Positions 36,570-46,105 are shown, counted from the first letter of the stretch. The stretch is DNA of 64,000 nucleotides from Pseudomonas brassicacearum (GCF_009601685.2 NZ_CP045701.2:2542001-2606000); one strand, 5' to 3'. Numbers and translations are program-made. The notes: a model not told the origin generated them from the letters alone.

Positions 36570-37238
36570 ATGCAATTTGTTCCCACTTACGCTGAACGCC
36601 CGCCGATAACGGCCGAGGAGGAGGCCTACAATTTCCTGCTCGATGCGATTTGTGGCGGTCGGTTACGCAAGGGCGACCGGCTGATTGCCGAGGACATCGC
36701 CAACGAAATCGGCATGAGCCGGATGCCGGTGCGTGAAGCCTTTCGCCGTCTGGATGCCCAGGGCCTGGTGACCCTGCGACCCAATCGCGGGGCGATTGTC
36801 AGCGGCCTGGACATCGATGAGTTGCACGAAGTCTTCGAAATGCGCAGCGCCCTGGAAGGCCTGGCGGTCCGTGTCGCGACAGCCAGAATTGGCGAACGCC
36901 AGTTCGCCGCCTTGGAGCGACTGCTGGACGAGATGGACGATTACCGCGAGGAAAGCGCCGAGTGGGTCAGCCGCCATCGCGCGTTCCATGAATACCTGTG
37001 CAGCCTCAGCGGTCGCCCGCGATTGCTCAAGCAGATCAGCGCGCTCTATGCCCTGATCGAAGCGCCCATGCGCTTGTGGCTGCAGCATGTGGAAAAGCCC
37101 CTGAGTGCGCGCCAGGAGCACATGCTGATCCTCGACGCCCTGCGCGCGGGCGACGCCGAGAAGGCCGAGGCGGTGGTGCGTGCGCACATCGAAGGCACCG
37201 TCCCTGAATTGATCGAGTTCCTGCAATCGAAAAAATAA
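36570..37238 (+). CDS. GntR-family regulator, FadR subfamily (FCD domain)
   Basis: A 222-residue protein with an N-terminal winged helix-turn-helix (about residues 25-80; LIAEDIANEIGMSRMPVREA) and an all-helical FCD ligand domain. The FCD metal-site pattern is visible: Asp/Arg in EVFEMRSALEG and His in WVSRHRAFHEYL. ATG at 36570 has AGAAGGTG upstream. It directly precedes the ABC importer operon and probably represses it until an amino acid or organic acid ligand binds. Confidence 0.85.
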   Translation: MQFVPTYAERPPITAEEEAYNFLLDAICGGRLRKGDRLIAEDIANEIGMSRMPVREAFRRLDAQGLVTLRPNRGAIVSGLDIDELHEVFEMRSALEGLAVRVATARIGERQFAALERLLDEMDDYREESAEWVSRHRAFHEYLCSLSGRPRLLKQISALYALIEAPMRLWLQHVEKPLSARQEHMLILDALRAGDAEKAEAVVRAHIEGTVPELIEFLQSKK

Positions 37239-37314
37239 CGAGAGCGGGCTCCGAGCCTGCCCGTGTTCTGACTTTGAGTACTGCCCGTTACTTACTGAAC
37301 TGGAGTGTCTGGTC

Positions 37315-38121
37315 ATGCATAAGCCTCGCCTGTTGGTTGCCGCTATATCCTTGGGTTTCTGTGCGCAGTGGGCGGTTGCCGCGCCCGTTGTCCCGGAGCG
37401 TTTGCTCAAGGTCGATAAACTCGTCTACTGCTCGGGCATGGATTCGCCGCCGCTGGTGTCCTTCGATGAGGCGCAGAAACCCAAGGGACTGACCGTGGAC
37501 CTGGGGCTGGAGATCGCCAAGCGCCTGGGCGACAAGAAGGTGGAGTGGCGGGTCATTCCCTTTTCCGGACTGCTCCCCGCGTTGCTGGCCCGACAGTGCG
37601 ACATGATCGTCGACCAACTGTTTGACAAGCCCGAGCGCCGCGAGGTGATCGACATCGTCAACTACATGTATTCCAGCCAGGCGGTGGTGGTGCCCAAGGG
37701 CAATCCAAAGGGCCTCAAGACGCTGCCGGATCTCTCCGGACACAAGGTCGCCGTACTTAACGGTTCCACCATCAAGACCCTGCTCGACGCCGAGAACGAG
37801 ACCCTGGCCAAGGCCGGCAAGCCACCCATGAAACTGGTGGTCTACAACTCCGACACCGATGCCTTCCAGGCTCTGCGCATCAGCCAGGTCGACGCCTACG
37901 GCACCACCGTGGAAACCGCTGGTTACTACGCCGCCATGGCCCCCGATCTGTTCGAGGAAGGGGTGCCAGCCTTCAGCCGGATTCTCACTGGCCTGGGTAT
38001 TCGCAAGGACGATCCGCAACTGACTGCCGCCGTGCAGCAGGTCATCGGCGATATGCGCAGCGATGGCAGCTACAGCCAGCTGCTTGGCAAATGGCATGTC
38101 GCCAGTGACACGCTTGATTGA
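37315..38121 (+). CDS. Polar amino acid ABC transporter, periplasmic binding protein
   Basis: A 268-residue family 3 solute-binding protein. Signal peptide to about residue 22 (ending AVAA), then the amino-acid-binding pattern (GLTVDLGLEIAKRLG; QCDMIVDQLFDKPERREVID). First gene of a four-gene importer/hydrolase unit. The downstream gamma-glutamyltransferase suggests gamma-glutamyl peptides, glutathione-like compounds or their amino acids as substrate (inference). Confidence 0.87.
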   Translation: MHKPRLLVAAISLGFCAQWAVAAPVVPERLLKVDKLVYCSGMDSPPLVSFDEAQKPKGLTVDLGLEIAKRLGDKKVEWRVIPFSGLLPALLARQCDMIVDQLFDKPERREVIDIVNYMYSSQAVVVPKGNPKGLKTLPDLSGHKVAVLNGSTIKTLLDAENETLAKAGKPPMKLVVYNSDTDAFQALRISQVDAYGTTVETAGYYAAMAPDLFEEGVPAFSRILTGLGIRKDDPQLTAAVQQVIGDMRSDGSYSQLLGKWHVASDTLD

Positions 38122-38133
38122 GGTGAACCATCG

Positions 38134-38910
38134 ATGAATTTCAATTGGGATGTGTTCTGGCAGTACCTGTTGCAGCCCAGCGGGGTGTACCTCACCGGGC
38201 TCTGGCTGACCTGCCTGATCAGTGTGCTGGCGATGTTGCTGGGTTGTGCCCTGGGGCTGGCCGCCGCTCTGCTGCGGTTGTCGAGCAACCCCTTGCTGCA
38301 TTTGCCGGTGCGTTTTTACGTGTGGCTGATGCGCGGTACGCCGTTGCTGGTGCAGATCGTCTTTCTCTACACCGCACTGGCCGCTGGCGGGATTTTCCGC
38401 TTCGAAGACATCGACCTGTTCGGCCTGGTGATCCCCGGCAATATCCAGGCGGCGATCATTGCCCTGGGCCTCAACGAGGGCGCCTACATGGCCGAGATCA
38501 TCCGCGCCGGCATCGGTGCGGTGGACAAGGGCCAATACGAGGCCGGACGCTCGCTGGGCATGACCTTCGCCAAACTGATGCGCCGCATTGTCCTGCCCCA
38601 GGCGTTCCGGGTCATCGTGCCGCCGCTGGGCAACGAGTTCAACGTGATGCTCAAGAACACCACGCTGGTCAGCGTGATCGGCGTACAGGAACTGTTGCTC
38701 AGTACCCAGATGGTCACGTCGTCGACGTTCCGGGTGTTCGAACTGTATCTGGTGGTGGCGATCTACTTCCTGTTGCTGACCACGTTGTGGGGCTTTTTCC
38801 AGCGCTGGCTGGAAGCCCGTTTCGGTCAGTCGGACCGCCCCTCGTCACCGCCGCCGGCGTCGACGCGGATGTTCGGTCGCAGCACCCTGAACCTGTTGAG
38901 GGCACGTTAA
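38134..38910 (+). CDS. Polar amino acid ABC transporter permease
   Basis: Inner-membrane permease of 258 residues with about five helices and the HisM/GlnP-type EAA loop ([20 protein letters not shown]). Also shows the family start-of-domain [11 protein letters not shown]. Starts 12 bases after the binding-protein gene. The only permease gene, so it should act as a homodimer. Confidence 0.9.
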   Translation: MNFNWDVFWQYLLQPSGVYLTGLWLTCLISVLAMLLGCALGLAAALLRLSSNPLLHLPVRFYVWLMRGTPLLVQIVFLYTALAAGGIFRFEDIDLFGLVIPGNIQAAIIALGLNEGAYMAEIIRAGIGAVDKGQYEAGRSLGMTFAKLMRRIVLPQAFRVIVPPLGNEFNVMLKNTTLVSVIGVQELLLSTQMVTSSTFRVFELYLVVAIYFLLLTTLWGFFQRWLEARFGQSDRPSSPPPASTRMFGRSTLNLLRAR

Positions 38911-38912
38911 CC

Positions 38913-39692
38913 ATGGCGCATAAAAGCGAAGAGCTGATCATCGAGGCGCTGGACGTTCACAAGTCCTTCGGCGAGCTGCAGATTCTCAAGGGCATCTCCC
39001 TGCAAGTACGGCGCGGCGAAGTGGTGGTGCTGATCGGCGCTTCCGGCTCCGGCAAGACCACTTTCATTCGCTGCATCAACTTGCTGGAGGACATCCAGGG
39101 CGGACGCATCCGCGTCAATGGCCGGGCGATGGGCTATCGCGAGCGGGCCGACGGCAGCCTGGTGCGTGAGTCGGAGCGCAACATCGCCCGTCAACGGCGG
39201 GACATCGGCATGGTCTTCCAGCGCTTCAATCTGTTCCCCCACATGACGGCCCTGGAAAACATCATCGAGGCGCCGATCCAGGTGCTTGGCGTGACTCGCA
39301 CCGCAGCGCTGGAGCAGGCCCGGGGCCTGCTGGAGCGGGTCGGCCTGGCGGACAAGGCCGATCACTACCCGTCGATGCTCTCTGGCGGCCAGCAACAGCG
39401 GGTCGCGATTGCCCGGGCCCTGGCCATGAAGCCCCAGGCTATGCTTTTCGACGAACCCACCAGCGCCCTCGACCCGGAAACCGTCGGCGAGGTGTTGCAA
39501 GTGATGAAGGAGCTGGCCGACGAGGGCATGACCATGGTCGTGGTGACCCATGAAATGGGTTTTGCCCGGGAAGTGGCCGACCGTGTGGTGGTCCTGGACC
39601 AGGGCGAGCTCATCGAGCAGGGGCCGCCGGAGCAGATTTTCTGTCACCCCATTCATCCTCGTACCCGGGCCTTTCTCAGTCGCGTGTTATGA
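38913..39692 (+). CDS. Polar amino acid ABC transporter ATPase
   Basis: A 259-residue GlnQ/HisP-type ATPase. Walker [10 protein letters not shown], signature [15 protein letters not shown], Walker [15 protein letters not shown], switch His in VVTHEMGFA. The ATG lies two bases after the permease stop. Energises uptake through the neighbouring permease. Confidence 0.92.
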   Translation: MAHKSEELIIEALDVHKSFGELQILKGISLQVRRGEVVVLIGASGSGKTTFIRCINLLEDIQGGRIRVNGRAMGYRERADGSLVRESERNIARQRRDIGMVFQRFNLFPHMTALENIIEAPIQVLGVTRTAALEQARGLLERVGLADKADHYPSMLSGGQQQRVAIARALAMKPQAMLFDEPTSALDPETVGEVLQVMKELADEGMTMVVVTHEMGFAREVADRVVVLDQGELIEQGPPEQIFCHPIHPRTRAFLSRVL

Positions 39693-39734
39693 CCTTCCCC
39701 GGCCACTGAATTCCTGTATCGAAGAGCCTTCGCC

Positions 39735-41345
39735 ATGCTGAAATTTTCTGCCCACCAATACCCTTATCCGTCGCAACGCCAGAGCGTTTTCGCCCGTCGG
39801 GGCATGGTTGCCGCGTCCCAGCCCCTGGCGGCTCAGGCGGGCATTGAAATCATGCAAAAGGGCGGCAATGCCATCGACGCCGCCATCGCCACGGCCGCCG
39901 CACTGACGGTGGTGGAACCCACCGGTTGTGGCATTGGCGGTGACGCCTTCGCGCTGGTCTGGTGCAAGGGCCAGTTGCACGGCCTCAACGGCAATGGCCA
40001 TGCGCCGGCGGCCTTGAGCATCGAGGCGGTCAAGGCCGCCGGCCACGGGCAGATGCCGCTCTATGGCTGGACACCGGTGACCGTCCCGGGCTGCCCGTCG
40101 GCCTGGGCCGAGTTGTCCCGACGCTTTGGCAAGCTGCCCTTTGCCGAGCTGCTGCAACCGGCCATCAGCCTGGCGCGGGACGGCTTTGCGCTGTCGCCGG
40201 TGGTCGCCCATCAATGGCAGGTCGCGGTGAACGAGTTCACCCCCCATCGCGATGCCGTCCTCGAGGCCTGGTTCGCTACCTTCCTGATCGAAGGCCGAGC
40301 GCCACGGGCCGGGGAGATTTTTCGCAACCCGGCCCAGGCGCGCACCCTCCAGGAATTAGCCGATACCCGCTGCGAAAGCCTGTATCGCGGCGCGTTGGCC
40401 GAACGCCTGGACGCCCATTCCCGGGCCAGTGGCGGCTATCTGCGGGCCTCGGACCTCAGGGATTATCGTGCCCAGTGGGTGGACCCCATCCACGTCAATT
40501 ACCGAGGCGTGGATGTCTGGGAAATCCCGCCAAGCGGGCAGGGCCTGGTCGCCTTGATGGCGTTGAAGATTCTGGAAGGTTTCGACTTCGATCACCGTGA
40601 CAGCCAACAGACCTGGCATCGCCAACTGGAAGCGATGAAGTTGGCCTACAGCGACGGCCTGCACTACATCACCGATCCTGTGCACATGCGCGTGGCGGTG
40701 GCTGACCTGCTCAGCGATGACTACAGTGCCCGCCGTCGCCGGCAGATCGGCGAACGGGCCCAACCGCCCGCGCCCGGCGACCCCCACGCCAGCGGCACGG
40801 TGTACCTGGCGACCGCGGATGGGGAGGGCAATATGGTTTCGTTCATCCAGAGCAACTACCACGGGTTTGGCTCAGGCGTGGTGCTGCCCGACAGCGGTAT
40901 CGCCCTGCAGAATCGTGGGCAGGAATTCAGCCTCGATCCGTCCCACGCCAACTGCCTGGCCCCGGGCAAGAAGACCTTCCATACCATCATTCCCGGTTTC
41001 CTCACCCGCGACGGCGAAGCCCTCGGCCCCTTCGGCGTGATGGGCGGCTACATGCAGCCCCAGGGGCATGTGCAGATGGTCATGAACCTGGTGGATTTCG
41101 GCCTGAACCCGCAAGCGGCCCTGGACGCACCGCGCTGGCAATGGCTGGGGGCGATGAAGGTCGGTATCGAGCACGGGGCCTCACGGGACCTGGCCAATGC
41201 CCTGGCGCGACGGGGGCATGAGGTTCAGATCGCCAGCGACCTGACCGACTATGGCCGCGGCCAGATCATCCTGCGCGACCCGGTCAGTGGTGTGCTGTGC
41301 GGCGGGACCGAACCGCGGGCGGATTCGCATATAGCTGTTTGGTAA
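39735..41345 (+). CDS. Gamma-glutamyltransferase family hydrolase, cytoplasmic type
   Basis: A 536-residue Ntn-hydrolase. Classic N-half motifs are present (GMVAASQPLAAQAG; GGNAIDAAIATAAAL; EPTGCGIGGDAF). The autoprocessing nucleophile is Thr355 in SGTVYLATADGEGN, where classical enzymes read TTH. There is no signal peptide, so unlike the periplasmic GGT it should work inside the cell on imported substrate. Placed 42 bases behind the amino acid ABC importer, it probably cleaves gamma-glutamyl compounds taken up by it. Could also be a specialised acylase. Confidence 0.82.
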   Translation: MLKFSAHQYPYPSQRQSVFARRGMVAASQPLAAQAGIEIMQKGGNAIDAAIATAAALTVVEPTGCGIGGDAFALVWCKGQLHGLNGNGHAPAALSIEAVKAAGHGQMPLYGWTPVTVPGCPSAWAELSRRFGKLPFAELLQPAISLARDGFALSPVVAHQWQVAVNEFTPHRDAVLEAWFATFLIEGRAPRAGEIFRNPAQARTLQELADTRCESLYRGALAERLDAHSRASGGYLRASDLRDYRAQWVDPIHVNYRGVDVWEIPPSGQGLVALMALKILEGFDFDHRDSQQTWHRQLEAMKLAYSDGLHYITDPVHMRVAVADLLSDDYSARRRRQIGERAQPPAPGDPHASGTVYLATADGEGNMVSFIQSNYHGFGSGVVLPDSGIALQNRGQEFSLDPSHANCLAPGKKTFHTIIPGFLTRDGEALGPFGVMGGYMQPQGHVQMVMNLVDFGLNPQAALDAPRWQWLGAMKVGIEHGASRDLANALARRGHEVQIASDLTDYGRGQIILRDPVSGVLCGGTEPRADSHIAVW

Positions 41346-41361
41346 CAGTTGCCACTGACGA

Positions 41362-42198
41362 TCAGTCGGCACGGGCGTCTGCCAGTGCCTGCCTGATCGC
41401 CTGCGCCAGATCCAGCAGCACTGTTGCATAACGTGCTTCAATTTCCTGCGCTGTTTCAACGGTCGCCAGGCTGATGTTCAGCGCATGGGTCCGATAGGCC
41501 GGGTGGTCGAGCGGGGTGGCAATCGCCATGACCTCCGGCTGCCATGAGGCCACGCAGTACCCGGTTGCCCATACGTGCTTCACCGCATCGTCGATTTCTT
41601 CGATCAGTTGGCTGGCGCGGGCCTCGCAGCGGCGCGAGCTGAACAGTTCCAGCAATGGCCGGCGTTGTCCTTCTTCCAGCCCCGACAGATAAGCCCGGCC
41701 CAGGGACGTCACGTCCATGGGCAAGCGCTGCCCGGCGAGTACATTGCGCGGCGACTTGCGCTTGCCCAAGCGAATCGACTCCAGGTAGATCATCTCGTCG
41801 CCATCGGCGGCGGCGAGGCTGACGTTGACCTGATGGTCGCGAGCCACTTGCAACATCAACGGCGTGGCGATCTGCAACAGCGTACTGGCGTGGTACATCG
41901 AATGCGCCAGCCCAAGCAGGGAGGGTGCCAGTCGGTAGGTGCCCACTGTCGGGTCGTAATCCAGGAACCCGGCGTGAACCAGGGTCTGGGTCAATCGACT
42001 CACGGTGGATTTCGACAAACCGGCGATCTCGCTCAGGTCACCATTGGTCAGGGATTCGGTACCCGGCCGGAACGCCCTCAGCAAATCCAGGCCGCGCTCA
42101 AGGGATCGGTTGAGCGGTGCCTTGCCTTGCCCGGGAACATTTGCCGAAGCCAGGCCAGTGTCACCCTGTTCCAACAGGTGGAACGGTCGCGTTGTCAT
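41362..42198 (-). CDS. IclR-family regulator of the CoA-ligase/ABC locus
   Basis: IclR protein of 278 residues. The helix-turn-helix is at about residues 50-75 (LSEIAGLSKSTVSRLTQTL) after an unusually long N-terminal tail, and the effector domain follows. Divergent from the crotonase gene. A GTTCCA-N5-TGGAAC palindrome overlaps codons 5-10 of this start (42168-42184), so the true start might be further downstream, although no later ATG precedes the DNA-binding domain. The same palindrome stands before the ABC transporter, suggesting both are its targets. Confidence 0.85.
   Translation of the reverse strand: MTTRPFHLLEQGDTGLASANVPGQGKAPLNRSLERGLDLLRAFRPGTESLTNGDLSEIAGLSKSTVSRLTQTLVHAGFLDYDPTVGTYRLAPSLLGLAHSMYHASTLLQIATPLMLQVARDHQVNVSLAAADGDEMIYLESIRLGKRKSPRNVLAGQRLPMDVTSLGRAYLSGLEEGQRRPLLELFSSRRCEARASQLIEEIDDAVKHVWATGYCVASWQPEVMAIATPLDHPAYRTHALNISLATVETAQEIEARYATVLLDLAQAIRQALADARAD
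42168..42184. promoter_or_regulatory. IclR-type operator GTTCCA-ACAGG-TGGAAC
   Basis: Perfect 6-base arms, 5-base spacer. About 100 bases before the crotonase start and within the annotated 5' end of the divergent IclR gene. Identical arms and spacing recur at 45180-45196 before the transporter operon. The recurrence next to an IclR gene is the evidence; binding is inferred. Confidence 0.6.
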
Positions 42199-42280
42199 CA
42201 GGTTCGCTCTCCCGCAGATTGAATCCAAGCTTGGCGCATCGCCGGGCGGTCAATCAACTGAATAATAAGAGAGGCACCGT

Positions 42281-43087
42281 ATGACGATCCCTCAGCAATT
42301 GTCTGGCCCCATTGATCTGTGTGTCGTGGATGGCATCGCGACGCTGACCCTCAATCGCCCCGAAGCGCGCAACGCAATCAGTGATGAAATGCGTTCGTTG
42401 CTGATCGAATACCTGGAGCAGATTGCCTCGGACAACTCGATCAAGGCGCTGATCGTGACCGGCACCGGCAAGGGCTTCTGTGCCGGTGGCGACATCAAGG
42501 GCATGCAGGCGCGCATGAGTGCTCCCGCCGGTTCCGTGGCGTTCAATGGTTGGAAGCGCCAGCAGCGGGTTCATCATGCGGTGTCGCTGCTGCACAACCT
42601 GCCCAAGCCAACCATCGCTGCGGTGAATGGCGCCGCGACGGGCCTGGGCTGCGACATGGCACTGAGTTGCGACTTCATTGTCGCCTCCGAGCAGGCCAGC
42701 TTTGCGATGAGCTATATCGCCCGCGGCCTGATCCCGGATGGCGGCGGCCTGTATTTCCTGCCCCGCCGTGTCGGGCTGCCCAAGGCCAAGGAACTGATCT
42801 TCAGCGGGCGCACAGTCGCGCCGGTGGAAGCCCAGCGGATCGGCATGATCGATCGCGTCGTTGAGCACGATCATCTGTTACCGGCGGCCCACGATTGGGC
42901 GTTGCAACTCGCGGGCGGATCCGCCACGGCCCTGGCCCTGAGCAAGTCGATCCTGAACAACACCTTCGAGCTCACCCAGAGCCAGATATTCGCCATGGGC
43001 AGCCAGGCCCAGGGCATCTGCTACACCTCCAGCGAGCATCAGGAATCGGTTGCCGCCTTCCTTGCCCGCAAGGCCGAGCGGAGCTGA
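42281..43087 (+). CDS. Crotonase-fold acyl-CoA isomerase/hydratase-like protein
   Basis: A 268-residue crotonase. The oxyanion hole segment (FCAGGDIKGM) is clear. The two catalytic glutamates of true enoyl-CoA hydratases are not in place: the first position reads GLGCDMAL and the second SYIARGLIPDGGG. The Asp in IPDGGG matches that of PaaG-type isomerases. Isomerase or another crotonase reaction is therefore more likely than simple hydration. Followed three bases later by an acyl-CoA synthetase gene. Confidence 0.82.
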   Translation: MTIPQQLSGPIDLCVVDGIATLTLNRPEARNAISDEMRSLLIEYLEQIASDNSIKALIVTGTGKGFCAGGDIKGMQARMSAPAGSVAFNGWKRQQRVHHAVSLLHNLPKPTIAAVNGAATGLGCDMALSCDFIVASEQASFAMSYIARGLIPDGGGLYFLPRRVGLPKAKELIFSGRTVAPVEAQRIGMIDRVVEHDHLLPAAHDWALQLAGGSATALALSKSILNNTFELTQSQIFAMGSQAQGICYTSSEHQESVAAFLARKAERS

Positions 43088-43090
43088 ACC

Positions 43091-45172
43091 ATGAATCAGA
43101 TTGCACGTCTTCTCAGCCCCGCCAGCGTTGCCGTCATCGGCGCCTCGGGCGATTCCCGCAAAACCTCCGGACGCCCCATTGCCTTCCTGCGCAAGCATGG
43201 TTTCGAAGGGCGCTTGTACCCAGTCAACCCACGTTATGAGCAAATCGACGGGCTGCGCTGCTATCCCAGCGTTGCCGAGCTGCCGGAAGTACCGGACGTG
43301 GCGATCATTCTGCTGGGGGCGGCGCGCGCCAACCAGGCCGTCGCCGAACTGTCGGCACTGGGTTGCCCCGCGGCGATTGTATTGGCCGGTGGCTATGGTG
43401 AAACCGGTTCTGAAGGTGCCGCGCGCCAGGAAGAATTGAAAGCGGCCCGCGGGTCGATGCGGATCCTCGGCCCCAACACCATCGGCCTGGTCAACCTGAC
43501 CGAGCGGATCACGCTGTCGGCCAGCGGTGCGCTGGACATGGATGAGCTGCTGGCCGGACGGGTTGCCGTCGTATCGCAAAGCGGCGGCATCCTTGGCGCG
43601 CTGCTGTCCCGTGGTGTCGCTGCCGGCATCGGTTTTTCCAAGCTGATCTCCACCAGCAACGAGGTCGACCTGGATGTCGCCGACTTCGTCGATTACCTGG
43701 CCGACGATCCCGCGACCTCGGTGATTGCCCTTTACCTGGAGGGCTTGCGCGACAGTGAAAAATTTTCCCGTGCGGCGCGCAAGGCGCGCGAGGCCGGCAA
43801 GCCTGTCGTGGTCTTCAAAGTGGGACGCTCCCAGGCAGGTGCCCACGCGGCGGCCTCCCATACGGGGGCCATGGCGGGCTCCGATGCGCTGTACTCCGCC
43901 TACTTCCGTCAGCTTGGGGTGATTCGCGCCGAGACGTTTGCCGACCTGTTGGACATTCCCTTCGCATTGGCCAGTGGCCGGGTCATGCGTGGCCGACGGG
44001 TCGCCATTCTGACCTCCACCGGCGGCGCGGGCACCTTGATCGCCGACAGCCTCGGTGTCAGCGGTTTCGAAACCCCCACGCCCGGCGCGCAGACCGCGGC
44101 GAAACTGCGAGACCTGGATATTGGCGACCAGGCGGTGCTGGACCGTAACCCGATCGACTTGACCTTGGCGGGGTTGCAGCCGGAGTTGATGCGCGAGGCG
44201 ATTGGCATCTTGCTCGACAGTGCGGATTTCGATGCAGTGATCAGCGTCGTGGGCTCTTCCGGTGTTGCCCAGCCGCACCTGATGGCCGATGCCATTGGCG
44301 ACAGCCTGGCCAGCTCCGATAAACCGGTGCTGGCGTACATCAGCCCCCATGCCCCGGCTGCGGCCCGGCGTATCAATGGCGCTGGAGGCGTGGCGTTCAG
44401 CGCGCCGGAAAGTTGTGCCAGCGCACTGAAGGCATTGGCGGCACAGGCCACCTGGAGCGAGCCATCCCCTGAGTCTGGCACTGCGCAGGCCGGGCCAGAG
44501 GTTCTCCAGGACCTGCCAAGTGGCCCGCTCGATGAAGAGCGCAGCAAGCGCTTGTACGCCAGCTTCGGCATCCCGGTGACGCGGGAGCGGGTGGTTGGTG
44601 ATGGGGAGCAAGCCGCCCGGGCCGCGCAGGAACTGGGCGGTCACGTCGCGCTCAAGGTGCTTTCCGAGCAGATCCCGCACAAGAGCGAAGTGGGCGGCGT
44701 GGCCTTGCATCTGGACGCCGGAAACATCGGCGCGCGGCTGGATCGCATGCGTGCCGAGGTCAGCCGCCACGTGGGGTTCGAGCCGCCGACCTTTCTCGTC
44801 CAGGAAATGGTGACGCAAGGGCAGGAGCTCATTCTCGGCTTCCACCGCGACCCGCAGCTGGGCTCGGCGCTCCTGCTGGGAATGGGCGGGGTTACAGCGG
44901 AGTTGTTCCAGGACACCACCTTGCACTTGCTTCCGGTAAACCTCGAGCAAGCCCGGCAGATGCTGCGCGAGCTGCGCACTTACCCGTTGCTGGATGGCTA
45001 TCGCGGCATGCCCAAGGCCGACGTCGAAGCCGCCGCGCACTGCATCGTCGCGTTCTCGGACATGGCCATGCAATTGGGCGAGCGCCTGATCGAAGCCGAG
45101 ATCAATCCGTTGCTGGTTCGTCCTGCCGGAAGCGGGGTGATGGCCTTGGACGGCTTGACGATCATGGCGTAA
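43091..45172 (+). CDS. NDP-forming acyl-CoA synthetase (fused alpha-beta)
   Basis: A 693-residue enzyme: CoA-binding domain (about 5-130; SPASVAVIGASGDSRK), succinyl-CoA-ligase-like domain with the phospho-His segment ASHTGAMAGSD, and C-terminal ATP-grasp (about 475-693; HVALKVLSEQIPHKSEVGG). It makes an acyl-CoA from acid, CoA and ATP, releasing ADP. Relatives activate ferulate (FerA of Sphingobium) and pimelate (P. mendocina). It is the activating step for the acid imported by the next genes. Substrate not assignable. Confidence 0.85.
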   Translation: MNQIARLLSPASVAVIGASGDSRKTSGRPIAFLRKHGFEGRLYPVNPRYEQIDGLRCYPSVAELPEVPDVAIILLGAARANQAVAELSALGCPAAIVLAGGYGETGSEGAARQEELKAARGSMRILGPNTIGLVNLTERITLSASGALDMDELLAGRVAVVSQSGGILGALLSRGVAAGIGFSKLISTSNEVDLDVADFVDYLADDPATSVIALYLEGLRDSEKFSRAARKAREAGKPVVVFKVGRSQAGAHAAASHTGAMAGSDALYSAYFRQLGVIRAETFADLLDIPFALASGRVMRGRRVAILTSTGGAGTLIADSLGVSGFETPTPGAQTAAKLRDLDIGDQAVLDRNPIDLTLAGLQPELMREAIGILLDSADFDAVISVVGSSGVAQPHLMADAIGDSLASSDKPVLAYISPHAPAAARRINGAGGVAFSAPESCASALKALAAQATWSEPSPESGTAQAGPEVLQDLPSGPLDEERSKRLYASFGIPVTRERVVGDGEQAARAAQELGGHVALKVLSEQIPHKSEVGGVALHLDAGNIGARLDRMRAEVSRHVGFEPPTFLVQEMVTQGQELILGFHRDPQLGSALLLGMGGVTAELFQDTTLHLLPVNLEQARQMLRELRTYPLLDGYRGMPKADVEAAAHCIVAFSDMAMQLGERLIEAEINPLLVRPAGSGVMALDGLTIMA

Positions 45173-45179
45173 GGAGGCC

Positions 45180-45196
45180 GTTCCACTCTGTGGAAC
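45180..45196. promoter_or_regulatory. IclR-type operator GTTCCA-CTCTG-TGGAAC before the ABC operon
   Basis: Perfect palindrome seven bases past the acyl-CoA synthetase stop and about 80 bases before the ABC ATPase start, in a 102-base gap. Same arms and spacing as 42168-42184. It suggests that the transporter genes have their own IclR-controlled promoter. Confidence 0.62.
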
Positions 45197-45274
45197 AGCT
45201 GCCTTTACCCTGGAAATCACGCTCGCATAATCAAACAACGCTCATTTAAGACTCATAAAAACAAGCAGGTCTCT

Positions 45275-46105
45275 ATGAACAGTCCCCATATTGCCATCCA
45301 GTCGCGCAGTGCCCCGATCAGCGCAACGGTGACCGCCCCGACGGTGGTTTCTTTCCGTGACGTGTCCAAGTCCTTCACGGTCAAAGGCGTCGCCAAGCAG
45401 GCATCCCACAGCATCAATGTCGACATCCAGCAAGGCCAGTTGGTGACCATCATCGGCCCTTCCGGCTGCGGTAAGTCGACCTTGCTCAACATGGTCGCCG
45501 GTCTGTTTTGTCCCACCACTGGCGAGGTACTGTACCGAGGCGAGGCCGTGCAAGGCATCAACGGTCGCACCGGTTACATGACCCAGAGCGACCATCTCCT
45601 GCCGTGGCGGGATGTGGCCGGCAACATCGCCGTTCCCTTGGAAATCCAGGGTGTGCCCAAGGCCAAGCGTGAAGCGCGAATCCGCGAGTTGTTGACCCTT
45701 GTCGGCCTCGATGGACACGAAAAGGCCTACCCGAGCCAGCTTTCCGGTGGCATGCGCAAGCGCGCCGCCCTGGCGCGCTTGCTGGCCTATGACCCGGAAA
45801 CGCTGCTGATGGACGAGCCGTTTGCCGCACTGGATGCGCAACTGCGCATCCGCATGCAGACGGAGCTGTTCAAGCTCAGTCGCCAGCTCAAGAAAACCGT
45901 GTTGTTCGTCACCCATGACCTGGACGAAGCCGTGGCCCTGGGCGATCGCTGCCTGGTGTTCTCCGGTCGCCCGGGCACCATCGTGCGCGATGTGCCCATT
46001 CCCTTGGGTGACGATCGCAACATCATCCAGCTGCGCAAGAACCCGCGTTACCACCAACTTTGTGGCGACCTGTGGGAAATCATCACGCCGGATCACGACG
46101 CCTGA
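45275..46105 (+). CDS. ABC transporter ATPase, nitrate/sulfonate/taurine type
   Basis: A 276-residue ATPase of the SsuB/TauB group. Walker A GPSGCGKST, Q-loop MTQSDHLLPWRD, signature LSGGMRKRAALARLL, Walker B TLLMDEPFAALDAQ, switch His VTHDLDEA. Starts the importer unit (ATPase, permease, binding protein). Despite the family name, members import many organic acids. The CoA ligase upstream points to a carboxylic acid rather than a sulfonate. Confidence 0.88.
   Translation: MNSPHIAIQSRSAPISATVTAPTVVSFRDVSKSFTVKGVAKQASHSINVDIQQGQLVTIIGPSGCGKSTLLNMVAGLFCPTTGEVLYRGEAVQGINGRTGYMTQSDHLLPWRDVAGNIAVPLEIQGVPKAKREARIRELLTLVGLDGHEKAYPSQLSGGMRKRAALARLLAYDPETLLMDEPFAALDAQLRIRMQTELFKLSRQLKKTVLFVTHDLDEAVALGDRCLVFSGRPGTIVRDVPIPLGDDRNIIQLRKNPRYHQLCGDLWEIITPDHDA

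Noticed and set aside
38145..39692. Longer start for the amino acid ABC ATPase at 38145
   Set aside because: That extension lies wholly over the permease gene in another frame; the ATG at 38913 gives the normal family length.
43091..45172. Clear ferulate pathway (FerA/FerB pair)
   Set aside because: The ligase type fits, but the adjacent crotonase lacks the expected catalytic glutamate, and no vanillin dehydrogenase gene is present.
42878..45238. A 786-codon minus-strand frame opposite the acyl-CoA synthetase
   Set aside because: Antisense shadow; His/Gln/Arg-rich translation with no domains.
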